A stretch of 64,000 nt of DNA from Dromaius novaehollandiae. Taxonomy: Eukaryota > Chordata > Aves > Casuariiformes > Dromaiidae. The stretch is from assembly GCF_036370855.1 (NCBI RefSeq), contig NC_088098.1, forward strand, positions 35,653,981 to 35,717,980. Direction: 5' to 3'. The stretch's first letter is position 1; the number at the start of each line of letters is the position of its first letter. The position numbers and the translations under genes were made by a program. The notes below the pieces were generated by a model. That model was not told the DNA's origin, ran no database searches, and was given only the letters and a program-made list of their open reading frames with translations. Positions 39,601 through 50,211 of the stretch are shown one piece after another.

Positions 39601-42600
39601 TCTTTCCTTTTATTCTAAGGCAAAGATAATTTTAAAAATATCATATTAGCTAACAAACTAAAAAACCTTCACATTCCTTTTGACATCAAACTTTCGCATA
39701 AAAGTTAATTTTGTTTTAAAATTTTAACTGTTATGCATATTCAATACAAGAAAGAATATTACATTCCTTGGTTAATACAAAAATAAAATGGCAAAATGCA
39801 AAAACTAAGATTCCTAGTGCAACATTCATTTAGTTAGATGACCCATTCTGTATACTTCACAAGATGAATTTAACATGAAACACAGAAATAAAAGTATATG
39901 ATACCTGTGCATTCTAACCTGAGTTGCATAAAACTTAATTTGTATATTTCTGGAATTAGTAATATAAAAAAAACCCCTCTTACTATTATATTAAAGCAAT
40001 ATAAGCAAGTTTATACTAAACAAAAAGGGTCTTTTTAAATTTTTTGCCATTCTGATTTATAAATGGTCAGATTGATTTGTTTCATTTTCATAATCAAAGA
40101 TTTTTCTTTCTTGCTTATTTTATCCTCTTGGAAAACTCAAGCATTATTTCTGATTCTGCTGGAGCTCTTTTCAGAATTTTTTTTTGAAAAAAGAAAAAGA
40201 ACAGGAAAAACCCACACCAAAATCCAAAAATTTATCTTCAATATATTCAACGGAGAAGATATATGGATGTAAGCAAAAAATGTTTTAGATGTTTTCACCA
40301 AAAATTCCCTTCTCATGCCTCCTCTTCCTTTTCAGACACCTTCATTTTACTAATTCTCTTGGGAAAATAAAACCTGATTTCCAGTATTAAAACCAAAGAA
40401 ATGTTCCCTGAAAACCTCATGCCCTTCAGGCTTGCTTCACATCTGCTAAAAGAAGCAAAAGGGGACATAATAGTCATCATTTTCAGATCAGATTTAAAGC
40501 ACTGGGCAGGTCCAGGTTCTAACTGATAAAGCGTCCAAGCCTACAATCATCTTTAAAGATATCAAAAGTATCAATGACTTAAACCAAGCCACATGCACTC
40601 CATGTTTAGTAGGTAACAGTCATACTGAACACGTCCGACAGGGGCTGTTTCTGCTTCACCCAGGAAGAAAGACAGACACTGAAGAGACTCACACATGTTC
40701 TTTCTACCTGAAGAACGGTAAGCTAACCTGCAAGGATTTAGACAGTGCTACTTGGCAGCTTGCTACAAAAGCAGCCATTCATCCTTCCACCTTGCAAAAT
40801 AGGTTAGCTGTGATGCACTTAGAGCTTTATCTGTTCTCTCCTATTTTTACAAGGTCTCAGCTCAAAATAAATCTAAGTGGTAGTAAAAGCAAGAGCTCTC
40901 TCACAGAGGGCTGCATTGTAAGAGATTACGTGGCTACCAGTAAGAACATAAAGATTTAGATTTCAGAAACTCTATCCCATTGTCTAAAAATAAATTTCAG
41001 TTTTAAAAAAAGGCCACTCTGAAACTCAGAATCAAATTAAGGTGACGGGAAAAAAACACTTAAAATGTCTCTGTAAACTGAATATACGTATTACAGAAAC
41101 CACTGAGAGCAAACAGAGCTCTGCAGTGTTATTTTCAGTCTTTTAAAGCAGAACGACTCCCAACTCAGTCCAAAGTCATTAGCAACAGCTACAAAATGTA
41201 ACCAAAAATTACAAAACCCTCCCCACCCACATTATAGAAATAAACAATCAAAATTGTAAAAGTATACCAATGACTTTCTTTTAGGGGAAATATTTACTTG
41301 TTCACAAACCGGAAATTCTTTCTCTTCCGAATCACATCTCAGTTGTGGACTCTTAACAGGAGAATCTTTGAAATTTCTCTCACATTCAGTTTCAGAAGTA
41401 ATTGCAGGAGACTTAAATGGAGGGATGGATTTACTTGTACTGTGAATAACCTTTGAATTAAAGAAAAAAAAGTGTATGGGGATTTGCTTACCTTAAGACT
41501 AAATTTTCAAATCCGTTAACCAATTCATGCAAATATGCTCACATATGAGCAGAGAATCAGCCATGCGTACAAACACAGCATGTGCAAACTAACTCACTTC
41601 TAGGAAAAATCAGAGAGAAACTTAATTTCAGAAAAATACACTTAAAAGTGATTACTAAGTCAGACATAGTTAAACCTACACTCAAATGCTGTTTTTATTG
41701 AAGTTTGCGAACAGAGGTTTTATTTATTTGGGAAGACAGTGGGGAATTTTGCAGTCCACTTTTAGATTTGTATACAGGATTACGTTTTCTTAAAACATAC
41801 GCCGTAAAGCCCAGTTTCATATGCCATGAAAGTCCTCAGTACAGGTGCTGTCGGTAAGTAAAAAACAACTATTCTGTGTTTTAGAATCGGATGCTTAGGG
41901 CTTGGTAATTTGATCTCTCCAGCACTTTCCAATTAACACCATGTTACAAGCCAAAGTACAGAATTTGCCTTAACACATGATCAGGTATTACCTCCTCTCA
42001 AGCTGCTGAGAGTTAAAAGATCATGCCATATGTTACAGGCATACATTTTCCTCAGCTCTGCTCATGTGATGGATAACTTGAACGTTCTCACAGAATTTGT
42101 TCAAGGGCCAGGTACTGTCATTATTCAGCATTCAGGTATATTCTCCATCGTATAACAGCAATCAAAAGAAAACAGTTTGCTAATACTTCGAATTTTTCAC
42201 ACAAAATTCTAATCTTAAGCTTAGAATCTGCAAACATTTAAACATATTTAGATCTTCTCTAAGTTATATTTACCTCAGCATTTATAGGGCCTAGAGCCTG
42301 ATTTTGTATGGCTTTGATATAAGCTCTGGCAGAAAAAAATTGCCATTTTAGATTCTACATTCTTTCTTCTGAAAAAACACAATGTTCACAAGCATCAATA
42401 ATGAGAGTATCAGACTGATTTCTACCACAATCAAATGGAACTCTCTACAAATTTCCATGAAGTGACATCATGGGACCTGCCTCTTTCTGAAATGGTCCTT
42501 TGGCTTCTACGTAATTGTCATGCGTTTCAGTGACAGTTTTCCTTGGACAGGGGACTGCTGGGAAACAGACATCTCAAAGTAAGTCCACCTGCTTGGCATC

Positions 42601-45600
42601 ACAAGAGAAAGACAGGAACGGGCTTTTTAGTGATTGATGCTAGTTATAGCATTTATTATCTTTGAAAGCTGTTACTGAACAAATCTGCTACCTATGGATA
42701 AAAATGGAGATAGCACCATCTGTAATAATCCCATTAACGTAAATACTCCCAGTAAAGAAACAGAAGACAAAATAAAAACTTTTACAAAAGCATGAGCAAA
42801 GTTTAAAATCCAGGATCTTGCACAAGTGCCTATTTTATACTGTATTATGACCAAAAGCACGACGACTTCCCTGTTTCTCCTGGGGACCTTAATCTTGATC
42901 CCAGAAATAATAAATTGACGACACAACGTAGTCCTACAGTCAGAGTTGCTCTTCATAGTCTGACTAGAAATAGCAGCATTTCCAATCCTACAAAGTCCAA
43001 AAAGTCATGAGAAATGTCAAAATGCCACCAGACTGTCTTAAAATCAGGAGGCTCCACTTCTTTTTTCAATATAAGCAGCTCTCACAAAAGAAAACACAAC
43101 TGAGTAACTATGGAGGTGCATTTTTGGGCCTAGACATGTACATACAAAAAGATGGAACTTGAGAATAAGAAACTGCAGTAACCCACAAAAGACCATGGAG
43201 TCTCATAAGGAGTGAGACCTGAATGATTTTAATGGCAAGACGTGATTAAGATAGAGGAGACAGAATCTAAACATTCCTATGTTGTTTAATGTAAAGCAAA
43301 TCAACACGAAAACAAAGAGGTAATACTGAATAGGATCTTACAGGATCTTAAACTAATGCAAACAGAAGAAAATGGCCCTGTTAGAGAGAGCTGAATACAA
43401 TCTGGGAGAATGACCAATGATGTCTACAGTATAAACAGCCTAGGAGAAGAAAATCGAGTAATCAGACTTGACTACAATAAGGAATCACAGGGAAACAAAC
43501 CTAATCACACTGCACTTCTGTATATTAGAAAAAAGCATACATGTAACAGCATGCCTGTTTGTGCCAAAAAAAACCAAAACCAAACAAAAACCAATAAAGA
43601 AACCTTGGAAATCTTGAAAAGTAAGAAACTTCCTGATACACAAAACAAATTGTTCATCTACTTTTTGGATTCTTTAAAGTTACCTGTTCAGCTGCAAGTA
43701 TTGGAGACTTTTCATGAGGACTCTTCCAAACAAACTGGCTTTGATATTCAGAATTTCTGGGAAAAGTATTTAAAGGTAAAATATTCATGCCTGCTTTCCT
43801 CTGAAGGGCTCTGTGAGGCTGACAGCACAAAAACAGCAAAAAATTTAACACTGATTGTTCCCTGCTAGTTATCATCCTTATGAAGTTTTCAATGCACATG
43901 TTCAAATCCATTTTGTTTTCTGTTTACATTAACTAAATGAATACAAAGTACATTTTCTCATTACAGCCAACAACATGAAGTAAATTGATGTTTAAAAATT
44001 TTTAAATTATTTAAAATTATTGGCTAAATCCTGGTTTAACTGAAACAAATAGAAATGTGTTGTGAAGGGCAAAATTTCTACTGATGTCAGAGGAACCATA
44101 ATCTGGTCTTAAAAGTGGTATTCTCCCAACAGAAAAGCTAGAGTATAGAAGAACATCAATACAGAACTAGAGTGAGACAAAAACACTGTCAATAGCATTA
44201 GTCACAGAGACTAGTATACATGCGTTAAGTTACTGTAAATATCAGATTAGTAACTTCTATACTGGTCAGTAAAGAAAAAAAAAAAAAAAAAACTTCCCTT
44301 ACCCCATTATCCACTTTTTCTAACCCTTTTTTTGGAGATACAAATGCTTCATTTTGATTTGGTGGAGCTGCAGGTGGTGATCTCTTCATGTTGTTTTCTG
44401 GAAGAGCAAGAGCTCTTTCAACCCTAGAATCTGCAGAATGTGACCGAACTTTTGGGGGAATCCTGGGTCCTTCTGGAGTTTCAATCTTTTCCTGATTCAT
44501 ATCATTGTTATTGTGGTCTCTGTGCAATTCTGCAGTCCAAAGAGCTTCAGTTTCTAGTGGATCATTCAAATTGCAATCTGCCGTCCATTCAAAGGACTTT
44601 GAAATCTGTGGTTTATGGTAGGGTACCCTTCTCTTGGAAATAAACTTTGGTTCTCTTGAGATTCCTAGAAAAGACAGACTGGGTTTAAGAAAAAACATTC
44701 TACTGAAGACATAATCGCTCTATTACAAGAAAGAAAATGAAAGGTTATCATACAAGTGATTATTAGAAAAGGTTATCTTCATTATCTTTGAGCAATGACA
44801 GCCTATGAATTATGGACACAATTGAAATTCTGGCTTCTTTCATACACATGCTGAAGACCTCTCATTTCCACTAAAACTCCAGCTCCATGTTGGATCAAAC
44901 CCTATAAGCCAAATATGGCCACAGAACAATCTTTTGCAACACAGCGTAGTTGATTCTAAGAATGAAGCAAAAAAGCAAAAATTAAACACAGCCGATGAAG
45001 AGAATTTGGCTAACACAGACACGGAAAAAAACAACCTGCAGTGATAAAGTATGCCATGAACACTCCTCATCACACATGCATTAAGTACCTTGCTACACAG
45101 GTTCTTGCCTATTTTAACAAGACAATGACAGACCTGTATGTATCTAGTACTGTTCTGGACCATGAAAGAAGACACACCTGAACTGACTTTCACTTTTTAA
45201 GTATGTTGCAGAGTGGACTTAAAACCATCTCAGATAACCAACGACTTTTTACTGTACAAGTAAGAAAATGCTCCCAAAATTCTAAAAGGACCACGTAACA
45301 GAGCACAGTATTAGCTTCTTTTAAAGAATTGCTACCTTCTATACATGCATATAAAAACAAAATTACCCTGCCATTTTAAGAAGAGGAATGAATGACTGAA
45401 CACAGGTAAAGCAGGATATCATAATCCAACTGCATAGTCCTAAACAGCAGACTGACAATAAGTGAAGGCACCTAACTGCCTGAAAGAAACAGTCTCTCAG
45501 ACAGATAAACTAGCTCATGAGAGAGCAGTGTGGAAAGAGAGAACACACTACAGTGACAGGCATGCAGAATGCCTGCATGTTTGAGTACATATGTGCAGGA

Positions 45601-47382
45601 GGAAATAATTCCAGTGGGGAAACACTGAAAGAGTAGCAGAAAGGAACTCAAAGCACCAACACCTATCACCTTTTTGTGGTAGTGTCCTAAGCCATTCTTA
45701 AAACTGTCAACTATGTATATCAGTAGCAATCTGCAGGGACAGCAAAGTCCTATGACCTGTCAGAGTGACATTGAAAGACGTACATGGTTAAATGGCCAAA
45801 AAAGAACTGGGAGAGAAAATGAATGCAAAGCTGTAGGAAAATTACACCAATCACACAAAAATCCCACAGGTACAATGTGAGGATGAGAAGCCACTGTATT
45901 GCTAACTTGTGATTCTACTGCAAATCTGGTACTATTTGCTGTTTAGTGTAAAGCTGCACTGCCCCACACACGTGACTGGAAAAGAGGCTTAGCTTACAAT
46001 TTTAAAAAGAAGTTGATGTGTTTGAAAGTTTGGGTGTTCAGGAACTTGTGGAAGTTATTTTCCTAAACCCATATATTGAGGTACCCATATATAGAGCTAT
46101 ATGCTAGGGAAAGCAAGGTTAAAGAAATATATTGCACTAACAGAAGAAATCAGTAAGTGGAAGGTACTCCAGCAAGATTTTTTATTAAAATGACTGATAC
46201 CTGGACTGAAAACAAACTGCATTCCTAGGAGTCAATTGTTGATTACTAGACCACAATTCATAACACTTACGATTTTCTGGAATAAATATATTGGATTCTA
46301 ATTGCATAACTGCACTAAATTCTGCAATTCTAGTAACGCCTTGTGCTCTACAGTAATTCCTATGTTTTCCTGCTACTTTTGAAAGCACTGCAGTTGTCAT
46401 CACTCTACGGTTTCCTCCTTTTCCTCAGCTCCATAATGGCCTTTCTCCCCAAACGCTATTTCCCTCAGCTCTCCTTTCCGATCCCACAAATGCCTGCCAT
46501 AATGTCTACAAACTCCCAAAATTACAGCATCGCAAGCTTTTCTAATGCTCAGCATTTTCTCTTCAGCCAGCTGTCCCAGTAAGTTTTCATAACAATTTTA
46601 CTCTGTATCAAACTTTGCCTCAAATCAGGCCCATCTGAAATGCGGAATGACACATCTTCACGCACCACCACTAATCCCATGCACCCCGACCACTAACCCC
46701 CGGGTTACCACCGCCCCTGTGCTCCTCGGCTGGAATTTAGCTCACGCCGCGTGCCAAAAACCGCGTGTTTTCAGGTTTTACACAAACAACACTAGCAACC
46801 ACGACAAAGCTTCCATGTGCAGCCACAGGAAACACGGCATTCAAAAACACGCTCTTCCAAGCGATAAGGAGGAATATGGTTTTATTGGAATATAAAAGGC
46901 AGATGCAGCTGCTTCGCTGTGGCACACACTTGGGCATGGCAAGCGCCTCCGGGGCCACCACAGAGCCAGAGGGCATCGAGGGGCACCTTACCCAGCTGGT
47001 CAGACCGCAGTCCTGCCCACGAGGCCTTGTGCTGCTGGGAAGCGCTACAGAACTCCGGCTTTCTCCATCGGAAGTTTCTCTTATATTCACTCAGTCCCTG
47101 CAGCAGAGAGAGAGCAGCCCGTCAAGGGACCGACGCGCTTCGCAGCCCCCGAAACCGACTGGGGCAGACCTCCAGGAGGGGAAACGTTACGCGAGTGCGC
47201 GGCTCCGTTAGGCTGCCGGCTCCCGCGCCGAGCGCCTCGCCGTGCTGGGGCCGCGGCCGCGCCCCCTCCCTCCTCCGGCCCCGGGCGTCGCCGCGCCCCG
47301 ACACGCCGCGCCCGCCCCGCGCTACCGCCGCCTCTGCCCGGGCGGCCCCGCGCCGCCGCCTCACCCTGAAGCGCACGGGCAT
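23726..47382 (-). CDS. MDM1: MDM1, Mdm1 nuclear protein (centriolar, microtubule-binding); gene span
   Basis: Homologue of human MDM1 (714 residues), reported to bind microtubules, sit at centrioles and restrain centriole duplication; a mouse mutation causes retinal degeneration. Fourteen exons join without a phase break into 725 residues, or 738 with the in-frame microexon at 32824-32862. The protein starts MPVRFRGLSEYKRNF and ends KEDFWGKT, both nearly identical to human. Blocks include FISKRRVPYH (residues 49-58), RSHSADSR (around 118-125), KFLSPAQYLYK, GTHFSR, HLNQILSD, RLPTPKLR, THHDLTTP and DPEFQHN. The short EY-x3-F repeat appears at residues 9-17, 185-193 and 308-314. A fourth copy at 228-234 has Cys in place of Tyr. 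Most of the rest is low-complexity, charged and probably disordered. The first intron (267 bases) lies inside the CpG island; the largest lies between exons 7 and 9 (4.7 kb, or split by the microexon). Confidence 0.96.
26089..26157 (-). CDS. MDM1: MDM1 coding exon 14
   Basis: It is 69 bases long with acceptor tttttttcttag and donor G|GTATTG. It encodes 22 full codons (668-689) including RSFQLPLQERNYNDE, which corresponds to human NNLQLPQHEAFNDE. Confidence 0.9.
27280..27538 (-). CDS. MDM1: MDM1 coding exon 13
   Basis: It is 259 bases long, starting at phase 0 after attgtgtcttag, with donor G|GTGGGT. It encodes residues 581-666, including SLLTSPPAGLGTLDPLPLR and SRRIQGTLKDPEFQHN, both close to human. 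Confidence 0.94.
28469..28599 (-). CDS. MDM1: MDM1 coding exon 12
   Basis: It is 131 bases long and encodes residues 538-580. GGAVLVSPPKSK matches human GGAVLVSPSKVK, and the exon ends RRSCR at donor CGG|GTGAGC. Only 106 bases of intron separate it from exon 11. Confidence 0.92.
28706..28854 (-). CDS. MDM1: MDM1 coding exon 11
   Basis: It is 149 bases long with acceptor tcatttttgcag and donor G|GTAAAA. It encodes residues 488-536 with GGRLPTPKLRALGGAQ and RTHHDLTTP, nearly identical to human. Confidence 0.94.
28960..29340 (+). repeat. Possible ancient SINE/CR1-related repeat in MDM1 intron 10
   Basis: The run agctaaagcatctgcctg, then ggattccagtccctg, has the spacing and wording of a tRNA A-box and B-box (about 28985-29030). 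Further on, tatcccacatttagacaacc and ctctagccccc (29279-29312) resemble the reverse complement of another reptile SINE head. Both matches come from memory of family patterns. Confidence 0.35.
30590..30625. repeat. Homopolymer A tract (36 bases) in MDM1 intron 10
   Basis: An uninterrupted A run begins 67 bases downstream of the MDM1 exon 10 donor in the sense of transcription. It reads as a long U tract in the pre-mRNA. Confidence 0.9.
30693..30965 (-). CDS. MDM1: MDM1 coding exon 10
   Basis: It is 273 bases long with an acceptor ending cctag and donor GG|GTAAAA. It encodes residues 397-486. TVPVKRRLVW matches human TIPVRRRLAW and is followed by a Glu/Lys-rich acidic stretch (EDEEKENEQ), as in human. 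Confidence 0.93.
32280..32455 (-). CDS. MDM1: MDM1 coding exon 9
   Basis: It is 176 bases long, phase 0 at the start (acceptor gatgtgcag) and phase 2 at the donor AG|GTAAGG. It encodes 58 codons including VKELRARAKAYRQR, GTHFSRYHLNQILSD, WDVSSSSSSEEG and NNIRALDLA, one of the best-conserved parts of the protein. Confidence 0.95.
32824..32862 (-). CDS. MDM1: MDM1 candidate microexon 8 (39 bases, in frame)
   Basis: The acceptor cctctccttag precedes 32862 and the donor is GAG|GTTGGT. It is exactly 13 codons, phase 0 at both ends, encoding ASQNTLNSMWYME. As I remember it, human MDM1 has GSLNAMWYAE at this same junction, between NQ and VKEL. The shared N-x-MWY-x-E core makes chance unlikely. The donor is weak (GTTGGT), so optional inclusion is likely. 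Confidence 0.7.
34799..34839. repeat. Purine-rich (GA/GGA) tract in MDM1 intron
   Basis: About 40 bases on the plus strand are almost only G and A, including an eight-G run. Confidence 0.7.
37183..37282 (-). CDS. MDM1: MDM1 coding exon 7
   Basis: It is 100 bases long with acceptor gtgatgtcttag and donor CAG|GTGAGT. It encodes residues 305-337 with KMNTEYRSKFLSPAQYLYK, matching human KVNSEYRAKFLSPAQYLYK. This is the fourth EY-x3-F repeat. Confidence 0.95.
39478..39614 (-). CDS. MDM1: MDM1 coding exon 6
   Basis: It is 137 bases long with acceptor tttgccttag and donor GG|GTATGT (phase 2). It encodes residues 259-303, a Lys-rich weakly conserved linker ending LHTSRG. Its boundaries rest on phase and on the human ...QRLG|KVNSEY junction. 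This is the least conserved exon. Confidence 0.82.
41298..41450 (-). CDS. MDM1: MDM1 coding exon 5
   Basis: It is 153 bases long, phase 0 at both ends, with acceptor ttaattcaaag and donor CAA|GTAAAT. It encodes residues 208-258. IPPFKSPAITSETECERNF aligns with human VPPFKGNSVIHETEYKRNF, so the Tyr of this repeat is Cys here. Confidence 0.9.
43684..43818 (-). CDS. MDM1: MDM1 coding exon 4
   Basis: It is 135 bases long, phase 0 at both ends, with acceptor gtgctgtcag and donor CAG|GTAACT. It encodes residues 163-207 with RNSEYQSQFVWKSPHEK, matching human RNSEYQRQFVWKTSKE, the second repeat. Confidence 0.94.
44275..44292. repeat. A run (U tract in pre-mRNA) just downstream of MDM1 exon 3 donor
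   Basis: An 18-base A run lies 10 to 27 bases past the exon 3 donor in the sense of transcription. U tracts in that position can recruit TIA-type splicing activators; this role is inferred. Confidence 0.8.
44303..44664 (-). CDS. MDM1: MDM1 coding exon 3
   Basis: It is 362 bases long, the largest coding exon, with acceptor gtcttttctag and donor GGG|GTAAGG. It encodes residues 43-162. ISREPKFISKRRVPYH and KVRSHSADSRVERA match human. An 18-base U run starts about 10 bases after the donor. Confidence 0.95.
46992..47097 (-). CDS. MDM1: MDM1 coding exon 2
   Basis: It is 106 bases long with acceptor tctctgctgcag and donor G|GTAAGG (phase 1). It encodes residues 7-41. GLSEYKRNFRW, the first repeat, and WAGLRSDQLG match human. 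Confidence 0.95.
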
Positions 47383-47800
47383 GGCGGAGCGCTGGGCGCC
47401 GGGCCGCGGCCGTCAACACCGCCGTTCCCCTGGCAAAGCCGGCGGCCCGCCCCGGCCTCCCGCGCCGGCGCCTGCGCGGGGCCGCCCAGCGCCTGCCGTC
47501 ACGGCTGCGGGCCGCCTCCCCCCGCGGCGCGGCCGCGGGGCCATGTTGTGTTGGAGCGGCGCCGCTTGCCCTGATGGCGCTGCCCCCGGGGCCGCGGGGC
47601 CAGGGCCTGGCCGCCCCTCGCGTCACCTCCCCCGCGGGTGCCCCTTGCTGAGCCCCTTCTGCCCTCCCAGGGCCGCCGGGTCCCGGGCAGAGCCCGGCAA
47701 GGAGGGAGCCCCGGCCCCTCCCGGGCCCCCGCGGGGAGGCCCCGGCTTTGCTTGCAGCGCTCTCCCTCTCCAGGCTGCTGGCCTAGGTCAGCAAGCACCT
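47110..47800. promoter_or_regulatory. MDM1: CpG island promoter of MDM1
   Basis: About 700 bases are very rich in G, C and CpG, in contrast to the AT-rich surroundings. The island covers MDM1 exon 1, intron 1 and the upstream promoter, and shows no TATA box. A site at 47468-47477 (gcgcctgcgc) is one mismatch from the NRF1 consensus. Such promoters usually start transcription at several points. Divergent plus-strand transcription is possible but not shown. Confidence 0.85.
47365..47382 (-). CDS. MDM1: MDM1 coding exon 1 (start codon)
   Basis: The start ATG at 47380-47382 is followed by only six codons (MPVRFR) and donor AGG|GTGAGG. The human gene likewise splits after MPVRFK. It is chosen for this exact match and its position in the CpG island. 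Confidence 0.93.
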
Positions 47801-47848
47801 GGTTAGCGTGCCAGCCGCCCAGCAACCACAGCCTGTTTGTGTTGCTGC

Positions 47849-47851
<3 letters not shown>

Positions 47852-47889
<38 letters not shown>
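47852..47889. repeat. Homopolymer A tract (38 bases) at CpG island edge
   Basis: This is an uninterrupted A run directly after the GC-rich island. No processed gene copy is recognisable beside it. Confidence 0.9.
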
Positions 47890-47890
<1 letters not shown>

Positions 47891-50107
47891 ACAGCTGCCG
47901 GTGTGAGGAAGCAGATTCTGACCCCTAAGAAGTGTAAAGTGGATCCCACAGGTATGCGCTGAAGTCATAATCTTGAATCACATTAGTGGTAAAGCCCTTT
48001 CCCCAAGCTGTGGGGGATAACCATGCTGTACGTGGGATACAAGCGGCAGACAGAGGTGTGCACACACCGATACCTTCATCAGTAGCACTGGGAACTCATA
48101 TACTAACCTAACAGTAAGAGGATATGGGACTCAAATAAAAAATCACATCCACAATCTGCCAATATTATCTTGGTACAAAAATAAATGTTTGGAGGAAGTA
48201 AAAACAGGTTTCCTTGCCTTTCTGGAGCTTGTAAGAGGATGTGTCAGCTGCCATTGCTTCTTCACCGCCTCGCCCGACCTCTCGGTGCACCGAGACTCAG
48301 AAGACCTTAATCCGTCTTCTTCAAGTCTTTCCTCAGGGCTCACTTTTTTGACTAACTTCCCACTGCTAATGTCCATCCTGGCACTATCTCTTTGCCTATA
48401 TTGAATTAGAAAAGAGAGAGTGGAAAAAAGCAGTAAATTAGAAATATTAAACAAAATGGCTAAGGCAGTCAGTTTATACTCTCGCTGTCCTTTGCTGTTG
48501 ACCCTCCCTATCTTCCTTCTTAGTACAGTCTGCTGCTGTTCACTAATTTGTCTAATTTAGACTAAGCTTCTTGAGCAAGGACTTTGTCATCTATATGTCT
48601 GCAAGGCACCCTGCTAGACACTGGAAGAATGATTCAATGCAAGTTCCACTGATTTAACTGGAATTTAGATCAGATCAGATCCCTGAATAAAAGGTAAGCA
48701 ACATTTTTTACTGGTGATGGGAGAAAGGAGTCATAAGAGGCTTAGGACAAAATGAAATATTCTTATACAATATAAACGGTAGAAAAGTAAGAGATTCTCT
48801 TCTTCGATAGTGTTTTGAAGTTTCACACATCTTTATTAATGAATGTCAACACAATAATTTTGTTATAGTACAGTTTACCAAATGATTACACTGGAAACCA
48901 TGAGGTCCACCAAATAAAACAGTTTGTTTTGCTATTTCGGTGGTTTATTTTATAATGTTCTACCAGGTGCAGTTCAGTACATTATCTAAAGTAACCCATT
49001 AACTTGTTTATAGATTATGAAAAGCTAGCTGGCAAACGCCTTGTTCAAAACACAGATCTCCAGGTTTGCCAGGAATCTCTCTTTTGTGATATCTTTTGAA
49101 ATCAGGCCAAACATAATTTCAGTACATTTTTAGGTTGTTTTCCAATTAACCAAACTATAATAATAAACATATAGATTTGGGGGTCTCTAGATTTAGAGGT
49201 GAGTTTGATTCCTTTCATGCAAAAACATAACATGACACCACACCATCTGGAAGTGCATGGTAGTATATTTCTTCACAATGTCTTTCTCTGTTTTATAAGA
49301 TAAAACAGAATAAGTTATCCTGAAACAATGGAATACACATTCTTCTATGTGCATTTATTGCTTTGAATTGTGCTTTAAATCTACTTCTTACACCTAAGAG
49401 ATAGGAATTGCTGGTGTGGAGGAAATACTTCAATAAATTTATCAGCCACTGAACTACTAGGATCTTTCCCTGCACCTCTACCACTTCTGATGCATGCTAG
49501 TACTTCAGGTTCAATGTATAAACATCACTGGACATAAAACTATTCAACATAGTACGATATAAGAATGCTAAAATGCTCAGACTGATAAGAATATTTTCAT
49601 GACTACTGAATAAATAGTACAATCATAAAAGTGGTTCCATGTGTATAAAATGTTGCAGTGCACTCACAAACACATGGAACTGAAAAGAAGGAAAATATGA
49701 TGTCCCAAAGCCTATACAGATTTTTCTGGAGTAAATAATAAGCTGGGACTGATGTAAATATATTATTTAATGGATCTCATTGTTTAAAAAATAAATATTT
49801 AGAGCTATATGATGCTACATGACACAAAGCTATTGTTTGAGCCCAGTTCAAGGTACTTCAGATTTCCTCAAAATATGGAAGGTTGAACATTTTCCTCCTT
49901 TATTTCCTATAAAGCAAACACAGGTAAAGCAAACACAGATTCATTTTGCCTTACGGATACTTATTCCAGATTTTGATCCTGTTGTTGTTGTTCTTCAAAT
50001 GAATCAGCAGATGTAAGTCCTCTTGCTAAAACACGCATGAAAATTCTTTTAATTGCTTATGTGTATAATTTCAAAATGGATAATTTCTGACCCATGTATT
50101 TTTCCCT

Positions 50108-50211
50108 TCACTTCATTTGTTTGCCGGTTAGCTTCACTACATCTTGCCACGTATCTTGATCCTTGTCTTTCTCTTTGTCTTTCTCTTGACCCCAGCCCTC
50201 TTCGGTCCTGT
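50108..50211 (-). other. Candidate terminal exon of an unknown minus-strand transcript
   Basis: The acceptor acacttccag precedes 50211. In one frame there are 33 codons rich in Lys, Asp and Glu (TEEGWGQEKDKEKDKDQ) and then a TGA at 50108-50110. A minus-strand AATAAA follows at 49899-49904, about 205 bases on. I do not recognise the peptide. A non-coding or spurious origin is quite possible. Confidence 0.22.

Noticed and set aside
43410-43868. Plus-strand open frame of 152 codons
   Set aside because: It overlaps MDM1 exon 4 in antisense, resembles no family and lacks promoter or splice evidence.
43895-43925. tRNA B-box-like wording (gttcaaatcc)
   Set aside because: No matching A-box, acceptor stem or cloverleaf was found around it, so it is not a tRNA gene.
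46919-47806. Long plus-strand open frame of 295 codons across the CpG island
   Set aside because: It is antisense to MDM1 exons 1 and 2 and their promoter. GC-rich sequence lacks stop codons by chance, and the translation is Pro/Ala/Arg low-complexity. Other frames in the island are equally open.
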